NCBI GenBank assembly: GCA_013400155.1
Contig: VXBM01000060.1
Coordinates: forward strand, 1,198,536-1,262,535
Source: Helopsaltes ochotensis
Lineage: Eukaryota; Chordata; Aves; Passeriformes; Locustellidae
Length of the DNA: 64,000 nucleotides
Direction: 5' to 3'
Positions within the stretch are counted from its first letter, which is position 1; each line of letters starts with the position of its first letter. Below are positions 12,871 to 25,708 of this stretch, piece by piece. The notes under the pieces are model-generated. The model worked only from the letters and a program-made list of their open reading frames with translations. It was not told the origin of the DNA and searched no databases. The position numbers and the translations under genes are program-made.

Positions 12871-15740
12871 CTGCGGTTTCAGACTGAATATCTGGATTTT
12901 GCTCAAAACTAGATCCTTCTTCCTACCATGGCTAAATCAGCAAAATATTTTTTCCCAGGACTAGGAATGTTGGCATGCTCTAGTGTGTAAAAATGACCAG
13001 TCTAGTGGGCCCTTGAGAAGAAAATAGTCCCTGCATTGAAACATTTTTGTTAGGGCTGCCTACCCCTCCAGAGCAACTAATCCACAGGGAAGGGACACTG
13101 ATCTCATTTTTAATCTGCCCATGGCCTGTTGTGATTCCAAGCAGTCAGCCAAAGCCAGGATTCATGATGAATGCTCAGCTGTGGAAGTGACTGAGTCTGC
13201 AGTGGTGCACACAGCATGGACAGCACAGCCTGGGTCCAGTGGCTGCTGCATGGGACAGGCAGGCACAGAAATGGGAAGGTGTTCTCCTGAACCCTGTCCT
13301 TGCTGCTGGGCACAGGATGGGTGAGACTGGAAGAGCTGTGATCAGTGGGTCCACCTTCCTGCTCAAGCAGGGTCATGCTAGAGCACATTGCAAAGGATTG
13401 CATCCAGATGGTTCTTGAATATCTCCACCGAGTCCCAAATGTTCAGGGGACCCTTGTCTAAGCCTGGTTTCTAAAAGATCTGTCTTAGGTCTCTGGTAAA
13501 GGGGTTGAAGGCCATCCATGATTGCAAATAGATGTATTTGCATCAGAAGAGAAAGACAGAGAATGCACACAGAGGTGATAATTGTTCACATTATTCCATC
13601 TGTCTAATAGCAGAACAAAATTGCTGGCAGAATGGAGTTCACTGTAAGTGAAAACAAAAAGCCTCAGGCAGTCACAGAGCCATTAAAGAGAAAGGAAGGT
13701 TTGGGCTCTGACCTGTGACAATCATTTTCCTCCTTTGACTGCGCCTCTAAGTTGAGCTGAATCAAACTGAAAGTAGTCGTGTAGCTGATGGTTTGTGTTC
13801 TGTGCACAGCACCTTGCCCAAGGGAAAGGGCAGCAGTTCGTGTACCCTCAACTGGTGCCATTTCTTTCCCTGGCTCCTGATTAAAAAGGAGGCTGTGTGG
13901 AGAAACTGTGGGTGATGACAGCCTTGGGGGTTTCCTCCCATCTTGGTTTAGAAAGTGGAAAGGATACCATTTAGATCAGACTGTTTATGAGTGAAAGATA
14001 TTGTTGACAAACCAATAAATAAACAATGATTCCAGAGTGAGTCTGCAGGGAAAGTAACGTCCAATCATTCCTCTGATAAATGTCACTCCAGTAGTATTGC
14101 TTTTGTCTCCTATTTATGAGAGTAGAACTGAGGTTTATAGGTTAAAGAAAGCTTTGAAAAGAAATTGAGAGTCACAGAGTTGGGATCTATATTCTTTGAC
14201 ATGACAGATTACTCCAGATCAGGCTGACTATTGGTCACATCAGAAAATCAAGCTCGAGACGCTTGTTCTGTTTTGTTTTTTTTTTTTTTTTTACCAAACA
14301 CTGCCGTAGGGACCTTGCTGAGACCAGTTAATCAGGGAGAAAACAGAAATGTCTGAAGGAAGAGAGGGAGTGAGCACAGCTTGTAATACAGCAGTCACGT
14401 GGAAATTGTCAGTAACTAAATAGATTTAACTAATTTTGGATAACAATTAATTTTTAAATGACTGTATACCTTGCACCCATATGCACTTGTGGTTGCCACA
14501 CGTTTGTACACACAGACTCTCCCATTTGCCACGTGTCTTCTGAAGCGACACGTCCAGAGTGCAATCTCTGCTCCATCGGCTGCCCTTTCCCTGCCAGCAG
14601 GGATTTCCATAAGTGCTCCGTGGCTCAGCCCCTGGAGCACCAGGGACACGTGGAGGGTCTGGTTGGAGGTGTTTAACTGAGGCTCCTGCTCTGCAGGGAG
14701 CAGGGGTGCCCATACCAGGCTGTAATGACTACCTGTCAGGGAGATGCATGGTGTCCTTTCAGCAGCTGAGCACAAACAGATGAGGGTGACGGTGGTATTT
14801 CTCCAGTCCCTTAATTAGAGCTTTGTGAGAGCAGAGGCACAAATGGAGATGTTTTCCATCATCTCTGATGAGGAGGGAGGTAAGGCAGAGAAACCAGTTT
14901 GCTTTTGTTAGCCCTGGGCATTCTTCCTGCTGTGATATGCGTTCACCTCCTCATTTTTATCACTCTCCCTTTAGCTGTTTATTTCTTCTTTTGTTTCTCC
15001 TTTCCTTACTGCCTTCAGGTTCCTAACAGGAACTAGCTTTCATTTTAAATAGCTAGAACCTCCTGTTTTTTCCATAACAGACTTTCCTAACCCAATTGCT
15101 GAGAACTGCAGTAAACTTTAAAGATCATCTGTAGGGTTGTTATGTATAGGGAGCTCAGAGCAGCAAATAAAGAAAACTGAGACACAGTTAGAGTTAGTGA
15201 ATACTCCTAAAAAGCTGAAAACAGAGCTCAAGAGTCGCCTTCTGAGGTCTGGACTCTCACCTGCAGGTGCAGGTAAGTGAGCTCTTTTCCTCCAGACCGT
15301 GTAAAAGAGTGCACAAACTTGATGCTGTAAACAGAGATTTGGGGCTGCAGGAAAGAAACTCATAATGGAGGTGCTCTGAAGAAGGCAAGGAGGATACCTT
15401 CCTTTCTAGCTCAAATGTGAAGAAGTTTCAAAGAGGTGGAAATGTGTCCCTTCTCAAGTTCCTCTGAGAGGAAAAGAGAGATTTACTTCCTTCCATTCAT
15501 ACCTTTGCCCCTCACAACCCTTTCCTCAGGTCTACTTTATCACAGCATCAGCTGCACCGTTCTTCCAACACAGCTTGGAAACAGAAGTTCCTTTTAGCTT
15601 CTTGTGGGGGAGCCTCAGACCTTGCCCCCCACAACATCTCCAGGAAGTCCAAGGAAATGTAAAGTCCCTTGTGATAATTCAGAGGTTTTGGCAGGTAGAC
15701 AGCAACAACAGGAGGTAGAAACAGACAGCTGTGCAGGGGA
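12871..15740. other. Non-coding DNA, no gene recognised
   Basis: No gene is supported. A 17-T run lies at about 14,276-14,292. The overlapping frames on both strands at 13,110-13,400 and 14,416-14,775 have no flanking splice sites or family resemblance. An ATTTGCAT octamer occurs at 13,536-13,543. Confidence 0.55.
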
Positions 15741-15759
15741 GGAAATGGTGATATAAATA

Positions 15760-15850
15760 CATGTTTAATTGCAGTTTAATTACAATTACTTACTAGGCAA
15801 AATTTATTTAAATGCAGTGTAATTAGAGTGAGACCTTGATTTAATCACAG
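15760..15850. promoter_or_regulatory. Homeodomain-type ATTA/TAAT site cluster
   Basis: Within about 90 bases there are at least five TAAT/ATTA cores: TTTAATTGC, GTTTAATTAC, CAATTAC, GTAATTAGA and GATTTAATCA. They are evenly scattered and sit in both orientations. Such clusters are common in developmental enhancers that bind homeodomain factors. AT-richness alone can also produce them, so this is a moderate-to-weak regulatory call. Confidence 0.3.
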
Positions 15851-18800
15851 TCTTATCAGACAGAGTTACTACTATTTTCCCTCGCTTCCTCCTCCTCCTC
15901 CACCTCCTTTTACATTCCCTCTCCGGAATTTGCCCAACGAAATTAAAAGCCAAGACTTGAAACATGCGGAAGGTATCCATCTTGGAAAGTTTTCAGTTTC
16001 CTGAAAATTCAATAGCCAGGTGGCTACCAGCCCAGAATATTCTCCCTGGAAACTGTGAAACCCCCACTCTGTCTTGGCAAGCCGTTACTCTTCCTTAGCA
16101 GATAATGATAATGGATCCTCATTAGCTGGGAATGACTTATCATGAATATAATTCATCACTGATGGCAGACCTCATAACCCATCTGCTCACAATAAGTAAA
16201 TTAGACAAGTCAGACAAGATGGATTGTTCTTTCTGATCCACCTTTGGAGTGCCTCCACATCCTGTTCCAATGGTTCATGCTGAGCCTTCACACCATGATA
16301 AGGGTGAACATGAGAGGAGACAAGAAACCTCTCGAGCAGCTGACCCCCGATCTCATCGCTCTCCATTTTCCCTCTCGCACTGCTGCCTCTTGCTCTGCTC
16401 CTTGCCGTGGGTCTGGGCATGGCAGCAGCTTCTTTCTTCATGAGACAAGCACTCCCAGCAGACCTCTCTCGTGGACCTGTTGATGTGTGGAAGCTTTCCC
16501 CACTCACAGCTCTTGTCTCCTTCATGGATGTTACACGTGTTTAAAACACTGTTAAGCAGTCCCAGCCAAAATAGGGAAGGGCAATGGTGGGTTATTCTTC
16601 TGCCTTCTCCTCTGAAAGCTGTATTGACTCTTCTTCCCTAAGGGTTAGGCATCATTTGGCAGATTGCCACTCCTGGGAGCACAGTTATGCCCATCCCTTG
16701 CCATGAAGGAACTAAGACACAGGCTAGCAATCATAGTTGGGAGCCTACATAGACACGGCAGACTGTGGTGGGAGGGAAATATCTTTACCTTTCAAATTAA
16801 ATCTGGGTCCCCTCTGAAGTCCATAAGCTATTAGCAAATTTGCTTACTTCAGTGAAAACATCATTTTCTCCTTCCATGTCGATGCCAGTTAATTCACGTT
16901 GTTGTTCTTTGCATCTGTCCCAGTCTTTTCTAGCAGCTCAAAGTAAGGGAAGGAGTCAAACCTATCCATAAAACTGTGAAGTTATTCATTAATTACTGCA
17001 TGTTTTATTCTGCTCTTGAACCATACTGGCCCTGCCTGAAGAAAAAATTATGAACTGCTGGGGTCTTTGCACAGGAAAGAAAAACCAGAGACATGGAAGC
17101 TTTTCCCTCCCTCCTTTCTGGTTCAGAATTTGCTCTACTTTCTTTCTTTCTTTCTTTCTCTTTCCTTTTTTTTTTTTTTTTCTTTCTTTTCCTCTTCAAT
17201 AATTTCCATGTGACCTGATAACTTTTTGTACTGTTCTTGAGCCAATTTTTCTGTAAGAGAAAAGAAGTAGGAATAAAAAAGCAAGGAGAGGTTTTAGTTT
17301 TTACATCCTTCCTCTCTTGCCCTCCCCATCTCATTCAGGCTGATGGGGAGGAGGGAATCTCTCTCTGTCATGGGTTTTCTAAGAGCTGAGGGACACCAAG
17401 TCCTTCATACCCCTGTGAAGTGGGTAAATAGGCCATGAAACCTGGGCCTTGTGTTGCAGATCACAATAAATCACACAGAGCCAACTGGATTTTCCCGCCT
17501 GCTTTAATATTTATTTGACAGTGAATTTTTAATAGGGAGGGACTTTCACTTGTCATCCTCAGAATGCCAAGCAGGCAAAAGAATGGGAAGGGAAAAAGCT
17601 TGGAGTAGTGGATGCAAAGTACTGGGGAAAGGGAAGAGAGGAAATATGGGAGGAGAAAAAGGGAATTGGAAAGGGAAAAGGGGAAGAAAACAGGGAGGCA
17701 GTAGTCACTGCAGCATCTTTGTTTGAAGATGAGTTTCACAGGTAACAGCAGCTCTCACAGCAGTGAACAGTTCACACACAGCAGGGAAGCAAATAAGCCT
17801 GGGAAGGAGTCTTTGACCCAAAGGCACTTGTACCCTTTGGAGTTCATTTCTCACATCCAGGCTTTGTGTAAAAACAAATAAATTAACCGGTGATTTGTGA
17901 GCCCAATTTGGGGAGGGGAAAAAAAAAAAGGAAACCTCTTGTGGTCCAAAATCCATAATTATACCCTGGTGCTGTGAACGACTGAGAGAAAGGGATAGAG
18001 AATCACAACAGAGAGACAGACACCATTGCCTGGATAAAGAGATGGTGAGGAGAGAGAGACAGAGCAAGTGCTTCAGAGAGATGACGAGCATTAGATGGAG
18101 TGGATATATAGTTGGAATTAAAGAGATGGATGCTGTGAGTACCCATGGGAAGATACCTTGCACAGATATTCTGTGAATAGATGTTGCAGGAAGAGGGATA
18201 TTGTTGGATAGACAGACACTGTCTGGGAAAAAATGGGTAAAGCAAGAAGTAATGCTGCAGCTGGGAATGTAAAGATTGATTCTGTTGATAAATAAAGTCT
18301 ATAAATAAATACTAAAGAAAAATATTTCAGTAGCCTGCCATCTATGAATATTTGACACACACATCTAAGAAACTTCATAGCACCTCATCCAAAATAAACA
18401 TAACCAAGCAGCTACTAGATATGTGTGTGATTATACTGTTTAAACATTTACGAGATGTGAGCAGCTGCAGCAAAAACAACAATTTATCACCCAGTTCAGC
18501 ACTCCTTTCAACCTGATAGACACATCAGTGATGGTCTGGCACCAGTATGGCAGAAAGGGCCAGGCCAGCAGGTAGATAATTAAGTGCTGAAGCAACGCTG
18601 GGTAAGGAAATAGGAATATATAATGTTTGGATTTCAGAACTGGAAACAGGCCACAGTCTGCATATGAGCTCTCCATTTTGTATCCAGGCTTAGCAAGGGC
18701 TAACACATTTCAAAACGATTTCCACCTCTGTCTTGTGCTGGCCAAAGCCTGACCTTACAGGTGTGTCCATCCCATGCTGCTGCTGCAGCCCCACGAGCCC

Positions 18801-20550
18801 CTGGAGGAGGTCCCATTCCCAGCTGTCCTCAGCTGCCTTATTGACCTTGGTGAGCATTCAAAGGTCCTGGCAGGAGCATGGAACATCCTGTTCTCCTGCA
18901 CCAGGCTTTGGGCAAGAGTTGTCACCTACCCGGAGCCCTGTTCCTGCCAGCCTGCCAGCTTACACACCTGGCAGATGCTGATCGAATTGAGGGCCTTTCC
19001 AAGGAGGCCGATAGTGCTGTGGTTCCTGTGCTCAGCAGTCCTGGGCACTGCTGGAGTCCAGCTCATCTGAGCACTTCAATACTTTACATCTTTCCAGTCT
19101 CCCTGTGTCTCCTGCCTCACTTCACGCCTCTCCTGAGCTTTACAGGGAGCTCATTCCCTTGCTGTGTTCCAGACACTGATTTTTAGTATCCCCACTGAAA
19201 TTCTGTACCAGCTACTGTTTTGTTCACCTCCATAACCAATCTTCTAATCTGTGCTTTGGCAGGATCTCCCCCTTTGTTGGTTGCTCAGCTCTGTGCCAGG
19301 GATGCTCATTTTGAGGCTGTCAGTCTCAGCACTACCCTTAAAGCAGACAGGGTAATTCTCAGAGGTAGCAGGCCACTGCTCCTTGTCCAGCACAGTTTGC
19401 TTGTGCTCTGAACTCTCTGAGCATTTATGATGCACCCCAAACTCCTTCTGGAATATGCCACAGTTGGTTTGCTCAGTTTTTTCCACCATGACTTGAACAT
19501 TCAGATCCACAGCCTTGGCAAGATAAGCACATTAACCCTCTGCTCCTCTCCTACAGCACCTCCTTCCCACTACACTTATTGCTTTAAAACTGCCCTAATC
19601 ACAAAATGCTTGATTTCAATTCTTCCTATTCGAGGCCTCATGTATGTATTTTATAAATCATTTAATCTCATGCACATTTGTAAATTCTCACAGAAAGAGC
19701 TCCACATACTGTCTTTTAGCTTACTGTGGAGGCTGCCTTCAGAGCCCAAATGCTGGTTTGTGGAAAGAGGCAATTACATATATATTTGATGGTTTCAAAT
19801 TAAATTTCAAATTAGCTTTGAACTGTATCATCCATTTCTAGTAATGATGCTTAATGTTATCGTGAGAAAATCAAGTGCTTTGCATTATAGGTGTCAATTG
19901 AGTCTTGTTCAGGAGGTTGTCCAAGGACTCTTAGTATGACATGCTGGGAAGGTGATTAAATCCCTGTCAGGGTAAGTGGGAATAGTATTTTTATTTTCCT
20001 CCGTTTCCCTTCATTTCAGTCTTTCCTAGCAGCCAGCTTCTATCTCTAAGGATGTATCTCATAATAATAATAATTGCTGGTTTTCAGCGGATATTTTCCA
20101 GTAGAGCAAAGATATCTAAATCCGAAGTCTCCAACAGAGGAAATTGAAAGGTATAAGGAGTTTTAGTTTAATCCATCTCAAAGGAGATCCTCTGTAAGAA
20201 GAGAAAAATTAGGCATTTCCTGACTGTAGGGAGTAGTGTGGGACAAGGATATGTGAAACTTCTGGGATGGGGAGACCTTGAAAGCAGCAAGGGAGTAGAC
20301 AGCTCAGGAAATTTGCTTTTCCCTTCATTGTCCCCTCATGGAGGTCCCTTGCATTGGGCATGTCTACAACAGCGTGAGGAAGTAGGAGGCAGATAAAATT
20401 ATTGGTTTTGGGTGCTTGGCTGGGCTCCTCCATAGTCACAGGTCTTTGGACCCATAATTTACACGTTTTGCTTATCGAATTCCCCCTTAGCAGCTTAGGT
20501 TGATACAACCCTAATTGTGCATTTAATTCTGAGCCTTTTCCTCCTAAACT
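15851..20550. other. Non-coding DNA with polypurine tract, no gene recognised
   Basis: No exon is supported. The interval includes the TTTC repeat annotated separately and a purine-rich stretch at about 17,575-17,700, which is nearly all A/G on the plus strand. The 112-codon minus frame at 16,187-16,525 and the 152-codon minus frame at 17,705-18,163 were considered and not accepted. Confidence 0.55.
17138..17195. repeat. (TTTC)n simple repeat with poly(T)
   Basis: About six TTTC units run into a pure T tract of roughly 18, followed by TTTCTTTT-like sequence. It is a microsatellite and probably length-polymorphic. It creates the lysine/glutamate-rich minus-strand frame at 17,005-17,334, which is therefore not a gene. 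Confidence 0.9.
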
Positions 20551-20870
20551 CACAGGCGACAGTTCCAGCAAAGGTGTGTGTGTCAGGAAAAGGCGGCTGA
20601 CAGGATCTGTGCTGCCTTCCACTGAGACCTGCGAGCAGGGCTGAGCGAGCCTGCCTGAGGGTGCCCTGGGTCAGGGCACACAGCCTCCCCGACCTGCCTC
20701 TGCCTCCTCCCAGGCCCCAGGCTTTCCCCGAGCTGCACAAGCAGGCACAGCCCTCCCAGGAGGGGCTGCAGTTTGCCCCCTGCCTTGCCACGGTGCCCAT
20801 CTGGGGATGAGTGTGTGAGGCTGGCGTGGAAAGTTGCGCAGGCTCCCACTGCTGGTGTCATTATCAGATA
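20550..20870. other. GC-richer stretch, no gene assigned
   Basis: Base composition rises clearly above the surroundings, with many CC/GG runs but only scattered CpG, so this is not a clear CpG island. Overlapping frames exist on the minus strand. None has convincing splice boundaries or a recognisable family. It ends where a CR1 3' end begins. Confidence 0.4.
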
Positions 20871-20878
20871 ATGATCCC

Positions 20879-21028
20879 CATCCCTGGGAGTGTTCAAGGT
20901 CAGGCTGGATGGGGCTTTGAGCAACCTGATCAAGTGGAAAATGTTCCTGGCCGTGAAAGGAGTGTTGGAACGAGATTATCTTTAAGGTCCCTTGCAACCC
21001 AAATCATGATGTCATTCCATGGAATGAT
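20879..21028 (+). mobile_element. CR1 LINE 3' end (degenerate), plus strand
   Basis: The sequence follows the well-known CR1 3' region in order: GTTCAAGGTCAGGCTGGATG, GGGGCTTTGAGCAACCTGAT, TTTAAGGTCCCTTGCAACCC, then a decayed CATTCCATGGAATGATT tail in place of the ATTCTATG repeats. CR1 is the dominant non-LTR retrotransposon of birds. Copies are usually truncated at the 5' end, as here (about 150 bp). The mutated tail implies an old insertion. No coding part of CR1 remains. Confidence 0.85.
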
Positions 21029-24000
21029 TGTCCTTGCACAGTAATCCTGATTCACTTGCAAACCAAGGAATACTCTGAGTATTAAGAATTAGAGATCCAC
21101 GGCTTGCACCTTTGCCAAGTTTTGACACAGGGCATATTTCTCTCATCTTCAATTCCTTAAAATTTTTGCACCGGTTGTTGACTGACTTTAGAATTCTTTG
21201 CCTTCTGTTCTAAAAATGACAAGATTTAAAGTGAAGCGTCGTTCCTTGCCTTAGAAATGGCTGCAAAATTAGTGGTGAGTGATGCTGTTCAGGAGCTCAG
21301 CTGCTCAGCTGGGACATGCTGGTGCAGCTTCCTACACATCAACAGCCCTGTTCCTGATAAATCTTCAGGCTGCCTCCCTTTTCAGAAAGCAGTATGGGGT
21401 GTTTCAGGCTGCAAAGCTGGTATGTAAAATAAATGCATTGTTATTTAAAAGTGATTCATACTGTTGGCAAGCCCAGTAAGGTGAGCTGATTGGTGGGTAA
21501 GCAATGGAGTGTAATAGCCCTTGGAAAACTGCTGTGTAATAACAGCTTTGATTCCTTGCAGGATAAAACTGCATAATGTTGCCATCTTTCCTGTACCTTT
21601 CATGTGCACAGCACTTGATATACACTAAGTGTATTACTTTGTCATCTGGACTGATAGCTGGTCTGATTCTCTTGGGCTTTGCCAGTCTGCTTTGTGACAA
21701 GTATGAAATTTTCAAACAAAGTTTCAGGCTTAAGGTAACACCTAAGTTACAGATTCCTGAAGTCACCTGGGCAGTGTTTCTTGATCGGTTGCTTTTTGAG
21801 CTGAGCTGATAACCCATCTTGCCTCAGAAATGCCTTCCCCCCGCCCCCCTCCTTGGTGCTGAATTGCCTGGATCATGCGCCATTAAATCTGACACAGTTT
21901 CTCTCCGGGTTAGCTGTGCAGAAAAGGAGAAAGTCCAGCCTGGGAAACTCAGGGTAAAGTCAGCAGCAGCCTGATATGGCTGCAACTACTCCACCATTCC
22001 ATTATCTCCATCATTCCAAGAGCCTGGGTCCCTCAGCAGCATACAGGGGGTTTTTTAGGGGTTGTGTGTTACTGGCACTTGCAATGTCACTGTGGGGGTA
22101 CCTAATTATTAGGTAGAAATGTCTGTGGAGAAAATGAAGCCATCATGCTTTGGTGGGGAAGAAGAAGATTCTATCACAAAGCACATCAATCCAGAACCGT
22201 GGATGTATCCATGAATATAACCTTCCTAAATGCATCCCCTCTGTGAAGTGTGTTTGTATATTCTAGCACTTGGATCTGTGCTGTTTGCACTGGAAAATAT
22301 CATTTCTGTGGGCTCTTTCCATGCCTTGGTGATAATTAATGAGCCAGAACAACTCAGGACCTGGTCTTTAACTGGTGTTTCAGTTCCTGGAATACAGAAT
22401 CCACTAAGAGAAGAGCAGATGTAGCTTAATTTTGGTGCAATAAGCAGCTTTCTGAAGCAGAGACAAAATGAGGAGCTAGGAAAAGATAACTACAAAGGCA
22501 AATGCCAGGAAATACAAGATTTTGTGACTAATGAGGTTTTCAGGTCCAGTGGAACCAACATGCACAAGTCCTCAGCTTTTCTTTGCTTGAGCTGGATCTG
22601 GCAGCCAGGATTGCTGGGCAGTTTAAAATCAGAGGCCACGCTGGGAACAGAAAATCTGGAAGCTTTTGGCTGTTTCTTTCCCTTCCAAATAATCTCCCCT
22701 TCACTTTTATGACGTTACTTGTTTTCAGGACTGGAAGAATCACAGCATTTCTCTTTCAAAATATGATCTGGCAGCTAATCCTTGGTGTCACTGAGCGCCT
22801 CTCCCCCCTTTGGACGTCAACAGGAGTCCTACGTCCTCATCATTCCTCCAGCTAAACTCTTCATTCCTGTCTGGCAGAATCAAGAACACTGACTTCTGTC
22901 CCTAATGAATCTGGAAACTTGCTACTTTACTGAGGTCGTGGTTTGCTGGGAGGAGTTTTTGGACCAAACTCAGTAAGGTTTAGGACCTTTTTGGACCTTT
23001 CTCAGCAAGGTTAAGCACCCTTTTTGTCACTGCTTTCAGGGGAGAGAAGGGCACATACACAGAAAAGGCAAATAAAGAGCTCTGCACCCTCATTTGGACT
23101 AGGCAGGTGGTGGAAGGCTTCAGACACACCTTGGCTCTGCCATGCAGACAAGGTGGAGGGATGGAGCCTCCTGTGCCCACATTACTGGGGACCTGGGGCA
23201 AAGACAGAAAAAGCAGCTTGCTCAGAGTGCCTGCAAGCCCACCCAGTACCAAACCTGTATCTTGAAAACCAAGCGTTTTAACCTCATGATTTAATTTTCC
23301 TTTGATGTACAGCCTGACATATTTTTTCAGTCACTTACTCTGCACACAAGAACTGACCTTTTATCATTTTCAGCTGTAAATCAGAGAGTGACGTTAAATG
23401 CTCAGGGTGGTTCTCTATAAAGTGATTGTTTCACTGCTCTGCAAGCTGTGCTATAATTTGCCCCATCCATCCAAATGCATGTCTAACCATAATTAAATGA
23501 ATACTTTTGTCAGTTTATGTTGCTTGGGCTTTCACTCAGAATATGCTTGCTTCCATGGTGGGCTACTATTCTTTTAAGAATTTATATAAGCGTATATAAA
23601 TATAGACATATATATTCACATACAGAAAAAAAAGCAAGAAAATGTAATTGCAACTTCCAGGTAAAACACACAGAATATTTTGGCAGGCATTTGAAAATTG
23701 ATTTTTATAAAATATTCAGAAAATACTCATGTTAACAGCGATTTTAAAAATTGTTCCCTGCTGAGAGTTGATAGATGCTACAAGCTGCAAATGGATTCAT
23801 TTGAAAACTGCATCTGCCTGTTATACAGGTGAAACATTATTAAATACCTACAACAGGAACACAGAAGAGAATTTGGAGATTCTCTTGTACAACAAACAGC
23901 AATGGCAACTTTTGTACGTGCTCTGTTCATTTTTCAAGGTGATGCTGTCTCCTTAGATCAGAGCAAATGGTTGTTGTTTTTCCTCTTTCCTCTGTTTACT

Positions 24001-24310
24001 GGGAGTCATATGTTCCTGGCTGGAAGGTCCTTCTGGCACGAAGAATCCCTTTAAAAACCCTGTTTGAGCTCTGAAATAGGTTGAAACTGATGCTTCGTGT
24101 TTTTGTCAGCTCTCCATGCCTGTTGTTTTTCTTGTTCATCCTTGCAGTTCCTGACAGACAAATTTTAGGCAGCAGGGAGAACATAATGAAATATTTGCTA
24201 TTCTTCATGAAACATCTGGCAGGGCTTTGGCAAGATCAGGGAATTAGCAAGTGTTGCCACTTTTATATGCAGTAGATGACACTTTTTGTTGTCCTTAATG
24301 GAGTCCAAAG
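21029..24310. other. Non-coding DNA, no gene recognised
   Basis: No gene is supported. A C-rich run at 21,835-21,852 would place short G runs on the minus strand and could form a G-quadruplex. A two-copy imperfect tandem duplication lies at 22,956-23,020 and is listed separately. The remaining open frames look like chance frames. Confidence 0.5.
22956..23020. repeat. Imperfect two-copy tandem repeat, about 32 bp unit
   Basis: The two adjacent units start TTTTTGGACC at 22,956 and again at 22,988. Each continues with CTCAG(T/C)AAGGTT and ends near a GGACC/GCACCC stretch. The unit is about 32 bases with several mismatches between copies. It looks like a small local duplication, not part of a longer satellite. 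Confidence 0.75.
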
Positions 24311-24327
24311 CATATGCAAATCAGCTG
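24311..24327. promoter_or_regulatory. Composite E-box / octamer / E-box site
   Basis: The 17 bases read CATATGCAAATCAGCTG. An ATGCAAAT POU octamer (24,314-24,321) overlaps a CATATG E-box on its left and directly abuts a CAGCTG E-box on its right. Octamer plus CAGCTG is the arrangement known for joint POU and proneural bHLH binding in neural enhancers. The sites are seen in the sequence. Function is inferred. Confidence 0.35.
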
Positions 24328-25428
24328 TGTAATGAGCGAGGTTAAGCAAGGTTTTGGATTTGGTTCCATATGGTGTTAAAAACATAATTGATCAGAATGT
24401 TTTGAAATATATTGAACATGAGTATTCAGATTTGTTTTATCTGAATCTCATTATGTCTGAGAAGAGATTTAGGATGAGGACAGAGGGTGAAGCTTTAAGC
24501 TGGATCTATTATTGATTATTTATGATCACACATACTTCATCAAATGTTTCTGCCATAAACCCCACCTCAATCTGCTTTAAAGACCCAACAGATTTCTTTG
24601 ACCTTGCCCTTGTTGTCTTTCATTCTTATGGATATACACAGAGTCTCTCTCTCTCTCACTCTCCCCACCCCTTACTATAATATTGATTAAATATATTTGT
24701 TCCCCTCAGGAAGGGACGAAAGAACAAAAGTTCCATATTAATCGCAGAACTTTTTACAATACAGGAGGTTTCTCAGATGAGTTATGATCAGTATCCCTGA
24801 GTGAGATGCATAACTTTTAGGAGGATTATGACTTTGCAGATTTGTGTTGGACCCATCTGTGATAATGTAGGATCTTCAGAGGTGAAATTGCTTTGAGAGG
24901 TGGCTGTGTTGACTGATATTCATCACCTGGCACCTCTTAGGCTTCAGGGCTTTGCCATCATGTTGGCCTTAACTGCCTTCAGTGTACTCCAAGAATTGTT
25001 TTCTGTGGCCCTCAAGCTGAGATTTGTCTGAAGCCTTTCCTTGAAAGCAGATTTCAGTGGGAAAAGAGCTGTTGAACCTCCATGTGTTGCCGTGCCCTGT
25101 CCCCTCTCTGGGTGCTTCAGAACAAGAATCATTCTCTTTACCAGTGTTGAGTATTTTTAGTCCCACCTATTCTTTACCAATTTGAAGCACAAGATTGTGA
25201 AAGAGAAAGATCTGTTCAGAGGAGTTTCTAAAATGGGTATTCCTTACTTTAGGAGGTACAAGAATCAGTCAGGTCCATGAGGAACAGGAAAATGTCCTGA
25301 TTTCCTTACTGAGAATCCAAGATCTTTAGCCACAGTCTTGCTTTAAGCTCCCAAATAGCTGATGACAACACTGGATGTTTTAGACAACCATTTCTGCCTG
25401 CCTCTTGGCCATCCTAACATATCTCAAA
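24328..25428. other. Non-coding DNA, no gene recognised
   Basis: A short CT dinucleotide run lies at about 24,643-24,658. No exon, RNA gene or transposon end was recognised before the CR1 copy that follows. Confidence 0.5.
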
Positions 25429-25708
25429 TCACAGAATCACAGAATCACCAGGTTGGAAGAGACCCCCAAGATCATTGAATCCAACCCAGCCCTACCACCT
25501 CAACTAAACCATGGCACCCAGTGCCACATCCAGTCGTTTTTAAACTCATCCAGGGATGGTGACTCCACCACCTCCCTGGGCAGCCCATTCCAGTACTTTA
25601 TCACCCTTTCTGTAAAAACCTTTTTCCTAATATCCAACCTATATTTCCCTTGGCACAGCTTAAGACAGTGTCCTCCTGTTCTGTCAGCTGCTGCCAGGCC
25701 AACCCAGA
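25429..25708 (-). mobile_element. CR1 LINE 3' end, minus strand, fairly young
   Basis: On the minus strand this reads as a good CR1 3' segment. GGACACTGTCTTAAGCTG is followed by GGTTGGATATTAGGAAAAAG, GGAATGGGCTGCCCAGGGAG, GTGGTGGAGTCACCATCCCT, and finally the tail GATTCTGTGATTCTGTGA at 25,449-25,429. It is truncated at the 5' end, which is normal for CR1. The order and spelling are better preserved than in the other CR1 fragments of this window, so it is probably the youngest of them. No intact reverse-transcriptase frame remains. Confidence 0.93.

Noticed and set aside
16187..16525. 112-codon minus-strand frame with a mixed, protein-like composition
   Set aside because: No acceptor or donor placed to make an exon, and no recognisable family.
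17005..17334. Lys/Glu-rich minus-strand frame
   Set aside because: It is the translation of the TTTC/poly(T) simple repeat.
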